Notes under the pieces: model-generated | What the model was told of the DNA's origin: nothing | Seen by the model: only the letters and a program-made list of their open reading frames with translations | Database searches by the model: none | Position numbers and translations under genes: made by a program | Shown: positions 34,244 through 45,332 of the stretch, in pieces | Position numbering within the stretch: position 1 is the stretch's first letter | How the letters are laid out: each line of letters starts with the position of its first letter | DNA from: Oopsacas minuta | Lineage: Eukaryota > Porifera > Hexactinellida > Lyssacinosida > Leucopsacidae | Assembly (NCBI GenBank): GCA_024704765.1 | Contig: JAKMXF010000307.1 | Coordinates: forward strand, 310,001-374,000 | DNA length: 64,000 nt | Direction: 5' to 3'

Positions 34244-36475
34244 AGGCCTACACTTTATAGTTGTATTGATTTTGTCAACTGACATACACTAATTCTGTGT
34301 TGCTGATTCCGATTATTTAGTCAGTTTCTCTCTAATACGTCAAGTTATCTCACAATCCTATTACTAAATTTATAGAGAAAAATTAGTTTCAACCTTTATA
34401 TGTTAGATTGGATCAATTAAATTTCTGAAAATATCAATATTTCATTCACTAAGAATAATGATACGATTGTTACTAATATGAATGGAAGAAAGTGATACTA
34501 TAAACATGTAATATCAGCACTATTCAATCTAAAGATTTTCTCTTGTTTGACTTATACACATCTTGAACGTTGTCGTTAGGACAATCTCTTTTTAGGCACC
34601 AACAGTAATCTGCCATCATATGTGTGTCCCATCTTCCTTGATATCGCTGTTCCATCACTTTTATGTCTTGATGGAATCGTTCACTTTATTCTTCACTCAT
34701 ATCACCTAGATTATCCGGAAATCTATCAAGAAGGTCTCTCAAATAATGAATTTTAATACTCATATTACAGCCAAGAGCATGATAGCTGTCGACTAACTCT
34801 GTGACTAGTTCTTTGTAGTTGGATGCCTTTTTAATACCAAGGAAATTATAAACGACATTAGAGAAAGCCTGCCACGCTCTCTTCTCTTCCTCATTCATTG
34901 AATCTTTGAAGCAGTTGTCCCTAAGTAACTTGCGAATCTGTGGACCTTCAAATATCCCTGCCTTTTTCTTCTCTTCACTGATTCCTGGAAAATAATTTCG
35001 GATATACTTGAAACAATATCTGTCTTTATCCAGTGCTTCGATGAATTGCTTCATTAAACCAAGCTTAATGTGGAGAGGAGGTAGAATTATTTTATGTGTA
35101 TGCACCAGAGGGTTATTAATAACATTTTTGTCCCCAACTTTCAAACATTCTCTCGGAGGCCACTTTTCCCTTATCCAATGCCGGTTCCTATCTCTACTGT
35201 CCCAATAACAAAGAAAACAGGGGTACTTAGTGAACCCAGCTTGTTGTCCTAATAGAAAGTTGACCATTTTGAGATCAACACAGATGACCCAATCATGTGC
35301 AGAGTAGTTAATAATCTCTATTATTTCTTTCACATTTATTGTACTCATCTTTAAGTTCAACTGAATATCCTATATGAATTGAACCGAATATATTTCCATT
35401 ATAGAGTAGTACACATTTCAGACTCCTTTTGGAGTTGTCAATAAACAGCCTCCAGTTACTTGGATTGTAGTTCGGAACTCCCATTGCTAGTAGAAGACCC
35501 TCAACATCTGGACAAAACACCAAACCATTCTTTTCGCAGAAATACTGTTGAAACTCTTGCTCCCTGTAACGATATAATATTACCTTTGTTCCTTGATGGA
35601 GTAGAATCTTTTCTTTCAATCTAGATGCAAGCAACTCAGAAGATTCTTTCCAGAGGTCAAGGTCACGAATTAAATCATTCAATTCCGCTTGGTGAAAGAG
35701 AGAAGGCTCCGAGGAAGGACCTTGAAAATCAACATCATATTCACAGTCATGATCATTGACTTCTCCCGAATTGGCACCATCTTCATCATCATAGAGTCCG
35801 AGAAATTCTATGAATATTGGTACAAGGTAGATCACTACAATGAGGGACTGGTCGAATAGCAGATTCTAAATTTGGGTAATTCAGCAGGTGTCTGTCACTC
35901 TTTTTGCAGCCCATAACATTTACCATGCAGAAATAACAATCATCGAAATGATTTTTTGATTCTCTCCAAATCATAGGAATTCCGAAAGGGAGGTGTTTCT
36001 CTTTGCCCTTACTCCAATACCTCAATAATTCTATACAAGATTTACAGACCTTATGAGGTGCCCAACTTTTGTCCTAGTTGCCCAGCTTAACTTTGAAATA
36101 CGCATGGTAAGCTCTATTCACAAATTCAGTAATATTCTGCATCTGAGGTTTCGGAGTATAGAAACCACAAATATAACAAAAATGTCTGGAGAATTGAAAC
36201 ACTTTCTTTTCGACATATCAACAAAAAAGAATAACAGACTAGTTAAAAACCAATAAGCAAATAAGACTATTTGAATATATATACTATGAACATAATGTTA
36301 TTGTTATAATATGTAATCATAATGAATTTTTGGCAAAAATCGAAATTTTCCTGAAAATGTAGCTATATGGTTGTGAAAAAACTGAATAGATATTCACAAT
36401 CAGCGCACCTAAATTAGTCTAAATCAGTGATCAAAATATATAAACAACTGTAATATAACATTTTTATGTAGGCCT
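34244..36475 (-). mobile_element. 2.2-kb element with AGGCCT ends, copy 2 (inverted)
   Basis: 2232 bp, the reverse complement of 15573-17797. The right end reads GTAGGCCTGT. The left end has changed to CAGAGGCCTACAC, so only AGGCCTACAC is shared there. Seven bases longer than copy 1, explained by one 7-bp deletion in copy 1. Confidence 0.82.
34524..36216 (-). pseudogene. Cys-rich transposase-like gene of the 2.2-kb element, copy 2
   Basis: Same gene as 15832-17512, with the same frameshifts, the same internal TAG and the same TAA before SERFHQDI. The one protein-level difference I noticed is Glu in place of Lys in the segment NYK(E/K)LVTELVDS. Because it lacks the 7-bp deletion, the C-terminus continues DVYKSNKRKSLD to a TGA, matching the ending of the older copy at 500-2190 better than copy 1 does. 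Confidence 0.8.
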
Positions 36476-38711
36476 GTGAATACATATGCATAAAATTCTC
36501 TAAAATACACATGAGAATGATAGCTCACAGCTTTAAGCAATTAATAGCTCAGACTATTATCAGCTCAATAATGATAAGAGCTAAGCATTCCACTTTGAAT
36601 TTTTTCTCCATGGTTCAGTCAATTTTGACGTCAGATAATGTGTCAGGACACATTATATCTTGGTCCAATTACCCCTCAAACTCACTGCGGTCAGTCGTGG
36701 CCAGGTAATACAAAGTTTAAGGGAGTTTTGTCACAATATTCTCCAAAATTTAGAACTAAATCCTACCTCCCCCAAATGAAAACCAAGCATTTTTAACGAG
36801 CGCACGTCAATTTTTAAGAATTTGAGAATTTAAGCAATTCATATTATACTACTAATTTAACAAATTTCTAGTAACTATTTTGAATTCTATTTGAATAACC
36901 AGGATGTACTAGATTTTCTTCTCTCTCAACCATCAATCCGAACGGCAGTCGATTCTTTCAAAGAGATATTCAATCTTTCAGATGGCGAATTTTCCTCAAT
37001 TCGGACAAGATTCAGCGAATTGAAATCTGAACGTGATGCTTTCAGTAAGCGTAATTATCTATCTGTCCAGTTCTGATAGGTCTGCACAATGTTCTTAAGT
37101 GTAAGGAATCTGGAGGATTCGGACAAACCTGCAGACCGAATGCACAAATTTGTTTCACCAGACTAACAATCAAAACAATATATTTAGTCTTAAGCGCTCA
37201 AAGGCAAGGTACATCGAAGCCTGTGGGGTCATCTGTCTGAGGCTATTCAGGCAACGCAATCCCTATCATGGCGAGCCCAGATAACGGAAACACGACTCGC
37301 AACGGCATATCCCCAGTGGTGTAAAGGTTAAGTAACACTGATCCATTAGATGTGTATTGCGGAATAGGCGAGGCAACTGAGGAGTCAAAGATAGGACGAA
37401 ACACTTGGATCGCAATAAGGCTACAATAGTTGAATTAAAATAGAACTGATAATTAACCGTTGATTATTAAGAACACGTAAACGTTCGAGTTACTCGAAAA
37501 TTTCAAATTTAATTATTTTCGTATCTTAGAAAAAATTGCCATAGGCGTAATAATATTTAAAAAAGAAGGTTAAATTTACAATCTAAACACTTTACTCCTT
37601 GGTAGATAATTTTATTGTGAACACTTTATCTAAAATAACTTAAATAACACAGAGATTTCTGGATTGAACCTTTAGACTTTTGCTTACGTCATCATAACAA
37701 GAAAAATAGAAGCCATATAAAATACCCAATCTAGTCAATCTACTCTAAATAGTGATTAACCCCTAAGTAAATAATAGATGATATACCACAAACTCCAAAC
37801 TATATAGATTTAAGCTGGTTTATGTTTCGCAATTGTGATTGCGTCATCATAACTCAAAAATAGAAGCTATAACAAAAAGATTGCGCTGTTAATCAACTAA
37901 TTATATGCAATAACCAATAGATACATTATACATCATATGCTAAAGCTACGATAGACATTTAAAGCCACTGTGCGGAATTTGGCGATCCTCAATTTGGAGG
38001 CTAGCATACATATACAAATATATACAGTTAAAGGACAAAGGGATCCGACCAATTCAGAATTGTAATATTTTGTTATATACTTATTCTACTTATAACTAAG
38101 ATATTCCTATACATCGATATCCGTCAATCTACATAAATGAATCTTATTCACGCATAATCTGTCCTAAAAACTACTCCATAATTATGCATCAGAGTAATTA
38201 GATTTTAGTTTGATATACTTTGTATTTAATAAGGTAAGCAGCCGAATACTTTTCTCATTAAACTGTATATATGTATATATTTGTGTTCAGAATTTATTGA
38301 ATAAACTGGAGGACAAACAGGACTGATTTTGGGCATACAGAGATATTTTGGGCCTCGCTTGTACAAGTTAGAGTCTTGGACGAAATTCACACCTATGACG
38401 AATAATGAGGCCATTGTAACCTTTCTGGATTTTGAAAAATCACATTATCAACCACTGCTCAGCCAATATGCAATAGGAGTTTGAAATTTGAATCATATGC
38501 ACCTTTCAACATGACAAATGTGCTAACGCCATTGTACAAACAAATTTTCCAAATTTTGAAAAATCTCAGAATATATGATTTACCGATGCACGAAGTTCTG
38601 AGATTACAGCCAAAATCGGCACAGCATTTCCAACTTCACCACAGAAGGCCATTCAATGTTATTAGATGGACAATATATCATAATCTTAAAATTGCACATA
38701 TCCTGTGAATT
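36476..38711. other. No gene recognised; one coding-like patch
   Basis: Mostly AT-rich. At 36891-37076 a plus-strand frame (NNQDVLDFLLSQPSIR, then KEIFNLSDGEFSSIRTRF) looks like real protein, followed by a less AT-rich patch to about 37330. I do not recognise it; it may be the remnant of another mobile-element gene. ORFs at 38226-38708 show no motif. Confidence 0.35.
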
Positions 38712-38860
38712 CGAGGCACGTAGTGCGTACATCTTCTGTCGCGTAGTGACCAATAATACTATGAATTTAGCTCGTTAATACTTAAGCTAGCCAGGAGCAA
38801 AAACTGTCGCGCAGCGAAATAGCAAGCGAAGCGCTCTAGTGTAGATCTACATTTGAAAAG
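38712..38860 (+). repeat. Short dispersed repeat (SINE-like), copy 1
   Basis: About 150 bp, GC-richer than its surroundings, beginning CGAGGCACGTAGTGC and ending near AGCAAGCGAAGCGCTCTAG. Aligns in the same orientation with 59909-60050. No convincing polymerase III boxes, so class unknown. Confidence 0.65.
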
Positions 38861-39561
38861 GTAAATTTGTAATCAACCTCTGAACATAAGTTTAAAAGAG
38901 AATTAAGCATCTTTTGAATAATATGAAAAATGCACAAAATAAGATGAATAAAATATGGTAGATCAAGTAGATTTAGATTTGCAAGCATGAATAAACAAAT
39001 ATACATAATTGATTACCCGTAATTAACAGTTGAAATGAAATCTCTAGCATAATTTAGTAATATCAGCAAAAGGTGTGATAAGATTATTAACCAGGTGATA
39101 AATCTGTGAATTAGCCACTTTCTAGATCTGAAAATCTGAAAATATTTATTCTATGATTTCTGATACCCTGAAAATCTTGAAAGATATCGTTCGCATCAAA
39201 TGCTAAGGATGTATTTGTACGGCTCCTTAGTCAAAGTGACCCTTTTCTAGCGAGTTACTGAATGCAAAATAAGTACAACAATAGATCTATTGATTTTAAT
39301 GTCATACAAGAAGAAAATTTTGCAAAAAATAGTTGGCTCGTTGAAAGGCGTCAGTAAGGACCAAGGATGATACATTTTTGGAATATCCAATTATAACTAG
39401 AGAATCGTGAAGGTCAGTAGCAAATCAGTATAGCCACTTTACAAATTATGTCCAATTTCCCACTATCGAATTATAATTGGATATTCATAAAAAATGACTC
39501 TTCTTTGGCCTTAAGTCTAACTCAAGAAAGAAATATTTTTATATTTGAGGTTGTGACATTA
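38861..39561. other. No gene recognised
   Basis: AT-rich intron. Confidence 0.4.
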
Positions 39562-39563
39562 TA

Positions 39564-40875
39564 CAGGGTGACAATAAAGTTCTGTTACATTCGAATTTGC
39601 GAATAACTCCGAAACTATACAATAGATATCGTTCAAATTTCTCTTGAATATTAGTGATATAGTACCGAATCTTTCTACAAAATATTATTCAATATAGCCA
39701 CTCTTATTCTTAACAACGGAATGTATTCGTGTCCTAAATTTTAGGACTGCGGCTCGCAGGTCTTCTTGTGGCATGTTATTCCATTCTCTGGTTAATGCGT
39801 TCAGTAGCGACGCCAAACTTTTATGGGGTTTAGCACAAGCCCTCTTCTCTAAATTACCCCACACAGAATAATCCAGCGGATTGAGGTCCGGGCTGGAAGG
39901 TGGCCATCCCGTCTTTGACAAAAACTTGATATTTTGCCCCCTGAGCCAGGACTGAGTCGCATTTGAGGCATGTGCTGGAGCTGAGTCCTGTTGGAATATC
40001 CATTCCTGGTTTTTGAATAGGTGATGACCTGCATCTTTGACTTCCGGCTCGAGTATTAGCTTCCTGTACGTTTCTGAGTTTATTTTTACTCCTTTCGGGA
40101 TAAAAATCAGATTTGTCCTCGAATTGGCCGTCACTCCCCCCGAAACCATAATAGATTGAGGTTTCTGGACTCGATCAACAAATTTAACCTCTCGAGGGAT
40201 GTCTTTAGCGGTAGTAGATAAAATCCTGTCATTTTGACGGTTCGTGGCTTCCTCTACAGTGAAGAGCTTTTCATCGGAAAAAAGAATTTTTTCAAAATCT
40301 TGGGTTCCGAGCCGCCGGAGGAGCCCCTTGCATCTTTCGAGTCTCTTTTGACGAATTGATGGTGTCAGATGATGTACCATCTTTCTTTTGAGAGATTTTA
40401 GTCTCAAGTCCTGATATACGAGTTTTCTAAGCGATTCACTGTTAATTTCCAATTCCTTGGCCATTTTTCGCATCGAGCGTCTGGGATTTCGCGCAACTCG
40501 AACTCTCACTGCCTTACTGAGTCGGATGGATCTCGCAATGGGTGGTCTGCCTGAACGAGCCTTGTCAGTTATGCCACTAGTCTCTTTGTATCGTTTTATG
40601 GTTCGATACACCAGCATTCTATTCACTTTCTCATGTTTCAGCTTCTTCAAAATTTCAGTTGGCGTATTACCCCACAAATAGTTAGTGATTATTTTAGACC
40701 TTGCATCTGCCATGATGTAAGAAAATGTACTGGATGCTAAACAGTATCAAATGCTATTGTAACTCGACTATACTCAAGTAAAGTTAACGAAAAACGCCTA
40801 GTGATTAGGGTTGCACTGTAAAGATAGTAATTAGCGACTGTACAATCAATGTAACAGAACTTAATTGTCATCCTG
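39564..40875 (-). mobile_element. Intact Tc1/mariner element, DD37D (maT-like)
   Basis: 1312 bp, TA on both sides (39562-39563 and 40876-40877). The left end starts CAGGGTGACAATAAAGTTCT and the right end in reverse complement CAGGATGACAATTAAGTTCT, two differences in about 27 bases. It carries an uninterrupted transposase gene, the only one in this window. Confidence 0.96.
39685..40713 (-). CDS. Full-length DD37D mariner-type transposase (342 aa)
   Basis: Transposase that would bind the element's terminal repeats and cut and paste it in the nucleus. Residues 1-50 form the first helix-turn-helix (TPTEILKKLKHEKVNRMLVY). A linker SGRPP (54-58) precedes the second helix-turn-helix at about 65-105 (RRSMRKMAKELEINSESLRK). 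The catalytic triad is Asp147 (FSDEKLF), Asp243 (QQDSAPAH) and Asp281 (NPLDYSVW), 37 residues between the last two. The length is normal for the family. The start ATG is the only one ahead of the first helix and lies 162 bp inside the element end. One oddity is IMVSGG at 188-193, where a Trp usually occupies the Ser position. The element is therefore coding-competent, though activity is unproven. Confidence 0.93.
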   Translation of the reverse strand: MADARSKIITNYLWGNTPTEILKKLKHEKVNRMLVYRTIKRYKETSGITDKARSGRPPIARSIRLSKAVRVRVARNPRRSMRKMAKELEINSESLRKLVYQDLRLKSLKRKMVHHLTPSIRQKRLERCKGLLRRLGTQDFEKILFSDEKLFTVEEATNRQNDRILSTTAKDIPREVKFVDRVQKPQSIMVSGGVTANSRTNLIFIPKGVKINSETYRKLILEPEVKDAGHHLFKNQEWIFQQDSAPAHASNATQSWLRGQNIKFLSKTGWPPSSPDLNPLDYSVWGNLEKRACAKPHKSLASLLNALTREWNNMPQEDLRAAVLKFRTRIHSVVKNKSGYIE

Positions 40876-40877
40876 TA

Positions 40878-42767
40878 TAGATATAGATAGATCATTTTAT
40901 GCACTCATTCAGAAATGAGAGATGCAATATTTAACTTTCTACAATGCATTATATAGTCTCATTTAAAAACTAAATATATACAAGACACGAAGAAGAAGTT
41001 AGCAGACAATTTGAACAAAAAAACGTGTTCACTTCAAAATATCTTAAATATACCCATATATTAACCCAAATCAAAATTGAAGCAGTAAAATTTCTAGATC
41101 TGTTCCTCAAATTCCTGCTACTGTATTCCTTGGTCTATACAAATATTGCGTTATGATAATATAAACTTTCTGTAAATACAATTTTAGATAATAGATACTC
41201 TGTACAAATATTATTTAATGAGTTAATCATGTACATTGTGATAAGAGCTCTAATATGAACATGGGTTTCCGGAGAATCAGTCAGTTAATTGTGATAGTGC
41301 ACGAAACAGGCAACTCCATCTGCAATGGTTTTCTTGAGTTTGAAAGGTACATAACGTATTAAATTGAGGTCAAGGCTAGAATCACAGTATGTAAGGGGTT
41401 GGTGATATGTTTATCCAAATTTTTCAGATATGTGCTTCGGTGATTATCTATTCAAAGGATAAAACCAAGTATTTTACATGAATTTGTACAAACAAATACC
41501 ACATCATCATTCTCTTTGGTTTTGGTGTCATTATTACTAATGTTAACTTTCGAATGTAAATCAGAGTTACTTAACTGTTGTTTCTGCTCAGGAATTTTGG
41601 AGGCCAAATGTTTGCCGTTTTCTGTGTTATATATTAACAAACATGGGTCTGGTAATAAGCATTCATTGATATGTCCATCTATGTATAAATACTTTTACTT
41701 GTATTCCTTTACCTCAAAATTCCTGACATTCATGATCGTCAGGGATAGCACGCTTTGGTATACGCATAAGAAATAACCTTGTAGCTACCAAGCCAAAATG
41801 CTGGCACTCTCCCTATAATATTTGGATGCATTTTGAATTTTACTAAATACACATAAGAGTAATTTTCATGCGGTTTATCTACTTTAGATATGCTTTTCCA
41901 ATATATAACTAAAAATATATGATAAATTGGGAGAACAAATATATATGATTGTATATACGTATATTTAGTCTTTTAGACAAGATGTACAGTAACTCCAACA
42001 ATTGTCTAAATATTCTATTATATATATAGTGTTGAAAGTACTAGCAACACTGTGATTCATGGGCCAAGGATTAATCAACTTCTATTTGCGAAACATATAT
42101 ATTTGTCATGCATAGATTTAAATCAAGAATCCATGAATTTAGGAAATGAGATATTTCTCAAGTAGTATGATAAGAACTAATCATTTCGTCTAATGGTATT
42201 GGGCTAGGATTTACAGAAGGATTTTGGATTGTCAATGCACAATAAAATATTTGTTGATAGTTTGGTCATTTTACGTATGAGTGAGCCAATGGCTTCTAAG
42301 TGAAAATTAGAGGATACTGCTCAAATATTTTCAATACATCAAGTTGTTTTTATGTAAACAAATGAATTATGAATGGCTCTCGAGCTAGATATTAAATATA
42401 TCCTGATACATTACTACCAATGTCATTTACGGCGTAATATTTTTGGATTAAAAGAAGGTCAGTCCAAAAATCCACAGAAAAACGTTGACGCAATAAATAT
42501 TGAGGCTTAGCTTTTGATAGACTTGATTACTTATCAAGCAAGTTAAGTTTCCATCCGCCACTTGAGCGATTTTGAAATATTAAATTGTTTATGAAAATAA
42601 CTACTAACACCATCTTATTTACTTACACCGCCGTTTGGGTTCTGTGTAAACTGGAGATATGTAAAGAGTATGAAGTAGAGCCATAACCATGCAAGGAAGA
42701 GTATCAACCATATTCATCATATGTTACAGAAATCAATTTAGCTTCTGGAAGAGGAATGTTCATAAAT
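40878..42767. other. No gene recognised
   Basis: AT-rich intron. Open frames at 41452-41776 overlap on both strands and show no motif. Confidence 0.4.
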
Positions 42768-42835
42768 ATATATATATATACATAAACAAAGTGTATGTGT
42801 GTGTGTCCGCGCGTTTTCAGAGATTACTAGGCTAT
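42768..42835 (+). repeat. TA/TG microsatellite and adjoining CGCG motif
   Basis: A run of alternating TA (about 42768-42781), then GTGTATGTGTGTGTGT followed by CCGCGCGTTTTC. The CCGCG after the TG run stands out in this AT-rich context and may mark the edge of a dispersed repeat. Confidence 0.6.
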
Positions 42836-43082
42836 TCGAACCAAATTTTGAAAGTCTACTAAGTAGTACTCAACATTTCTAAATAAGAAAGATTTTGAAT
42901 CGGACCATTTTTGGACAAGATATGTAAATTTTCACACCTCGCCAATATAGATGCATTTTCGGAGGAATTTGATTGGTCAACGTTGACCAATCAGATTCCT
43001 TCCTTCGTATAACATGAAAAAGTATGGGTATTTGTTTCAATGCCACATAGCAATGCAATATGTTTTTGATTGTTCACTGAGG

Positions 43083-43245
43083 GCTAGCACATACGGACGC
43101 GTAGCGTTTGCAAACACCAAAAGCCAATTGTGAGGGCCCAAGGTCCGAAAGGATTCTGCAGGGACTAGAAGAAATAGCCGTCCAGACGGCGGCGTTGGGT
43201 CAGTATAAATATATAGGGGCAAGAAAATTTGCATTCTGCGCGAGT
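43083..43245 (+). promoter_or_regulatory. GC-rich patch followed by a TATA-like sequence
   Basis: About 120 bp of GC-rich sequence, including CCGTCCAGACGGCGGCG near 43178-43196, is followed by TATAAATA at 43204-43211 and, about 20-30 bp later, GCATTCTGCGCGAGTCAG. This layout resembles a promoter or an old LTR promoter, but no gene follows. Weak evidence. Confidence 0.25.
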
Positions 43246-43820
43246 CAGATAAATTAGTTTTTGTATAAGAGAGGTTGTGGTTTAGTTTGTCATAGCAGAA
43301 TTTCTAAAAAGAGTGAGGAAATGTAGAAAACAAATTAAGCCTAAAACAATTACCTCAATCACTTGAAAATTTGGTCATTTTGTGAAATTTTCAGAATAAC
43401 ATACTTCAAAAGAGAACAAATTTTTTACAAGAAAGGAAAACACATAATCCACCAACCCTCAAGGGTATCCAGCAGAATAGTTAACTGAAAAGGATAATGA
43501 GAAGGCAGTCAAATAACACATCATTGTTGAAACATTTGGAAAGGTTTTCAAAACTCCAATGCTAAGTTACCACACTTATTTCTACAATCCTGATGACATT
43601 TTCGTAATCCACTAACGATATACTTTTGAATAATAGCAAGTTCTTTGCTCTAGCTATCCGAATAGTCGGTCAAATAAACGATTGAAGTGGATAGGATTGT
43701 ATTCGAATTGGCTGCAAACTAATTCTCCGTTTACAATACACATATTTCCACGTTTAAGAGAGTATTTAGCATATAATGCTTGACACAGTAATGAAGTCCT
43801 CGGGATATTAGGTTCATTTA

Positions 43821-44646
43821 AAGGGTTAGGAAATAAGTTCTGCAACAAAATTGAAATTGAGCTAGAGGTTCTGCGAATGGTTGTAGGTGAATATATACTT
43901 ATCATATATTATCTTCTATATCTTTTTAAACAATATTTAGAGTATTGAGTCCTACTAGAAATTTTATTAATTTATGGACAAAGAAGCAAAACGGTCATTG
44001 ATAATCCTGTATCATAATGAAGGCAAGTCAGTTTCCGTAATTTCAAAAATACTGTCCGTAAATAGATGGATAGTCTACTGTACATTCAAACGTTACAGGG
44101 AGACTGACAGTACCCACGACAGGTTCAGAAAAGGTAGACCTCGTTCTGTTCGTACTCCCGCTGTTAGGAAGCTTGTCCGGGAAAGGGTCAGGAATAATCC
44201 TGTCAGAAGCATCCAAGACATGTCAGAATAATTCAAAATTTCAACCAGAGGTCTGGGAGGATAGTTAAAGAGGATTTAGGCCTAAAATGTTACAAATTTC
44301 GAGAGGTAGAGTTACTTTCTGAGATAGTAAGAGACGTAGATATGAAAAATGTCTGATTCTGAGAAGGTTTACTGGTAGCATGCACCAGAGTATTGTCTTC
44401 TCTGATAAGAAGATTTTTTGAGAAGAAGGGGATTTAATCAGTGAGGACGTGTTGCGTGTTGGTGCTGATAATTTCTACAAGCGACTGAACCTATGTATCG
44501 CAGCAAAGGGCAATACATTCGAAGAGTTAGATTAATTTCGTATCCTTAGTATGTATATTTACAAAATCATTACGAATTTCAACTACTATTATGGTAAGAT
44601 AAGAAATATACTAATATACTTGTTGCAAAACTTATGCCTAACCCTG
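43821..44646 (+). mobile_element. Internally deleted Tc1/mariner element (826 bp)
   Basis: Left end AAGGGTTAGGAAATAAGTTC, right end in reverse complement CAGGGTTAGGCATAAGTTTT, TA on both sides (43819-43820 and 44647-44648). About 0.5 kb shorter than its relatives because the middle of the transposase is missing. Confidence 0.85.
43974..44536 (+). pseudogene. Deleted Tc1/mariner transposase
   Basis: The N-terminal DNA-binding part is intact for 85 codons (start at 43974, KSVSVISKILSVNRWIVY, then GRPRSVRTPAVRK), followed by a stop at 44229-44231. A trace of the first catalytic block follows, VLSSLIRRFF in the frame read, near 44393-44420. Then the text jumps to the C-terminus, YKRLNLCIAAKGNTFEEL near 44477-44533. 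The second and third catalytic positions are absent. Confidence 0.82.
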
Positions 44647-44764
44647 TAGTTATAAGCGAGTTTGTTGCAGCAGGAGTTCGAAAATATATATTTGTTTGTA
44701 TAATTATATCATTAATAGAGGAAATCATTAATCTAAGTTCGTAAAACGGAGTGTTTGAAATAAG

Positions 44765-44912
44765 CAGGCCTGGGTCCATTACAAAGTATGTTGCATTTGA
44801 AATTATTAAAATACTTCTGAACATAGGAAGGAAAGTATTTGTACCGCACGTATATAAATATATCCCGAAAGTATTTGTATTTAGCTCACTTTCAAATACA
44901 TACTTCTAACTA
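44765..44912 (+). repeat. hAT-like element end
   Basis: Begins CAGGCCTGGGTCCATTACAA, followed by repeated AAAGTATTTGTATTT-type segments. CAGGCCTGGG also occurs at 62651. Tips of this form with subterminal AGTATTTGTATTT are common in non-autonomous hATs. The other end was not located. Confidence 0.5.
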
Positions 44913-45330
44913 CGTGGAATTTCGTTTTATTCATAGTTACAAATAAGTTTGTCAGGAGTAATATGGATTAGTTGTTAAGGAAATTAGCAGTGCTTCTTTA
45001 GTCATCACGTAATTAAAATGAGTACAATTTGAAAAAAAAATTATCACAGACTAAAAGAACACTTTCCCATGTAAAAAGTATCACACATATTGTTACTGAT
45101 GATAAATAACTAATACTCGGAATTCAGGTGGGGAAGAGGCAAATCCCATGGCCCTGGTGGTACAATAGATTTCGCTTAACACTTAATCTCGGTTAGTATG
45201 CACTTATCTCAAAAAAACTGATCAATTTTGTACATATCATAGTTTACCGAGGGGGCACAACTTATCCAGTTCTACTGAATTATGGCACATTATATAATGA
45301 TCCATAAATTCAGCATGAATATCTAACAAC
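44913..45330. other. No gene recognised
   Basis: AT-rich spacer. Confidence 0.4.
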
Positions 45331-45332
45331 TA

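Noticed and set aside
33854-34285. 143-codon minus-strand open frame
   Set aside because: It runs through the degenerate tandem repeat and into the 2.2-kb element end; composition is repeat-driven and no domain is visible.
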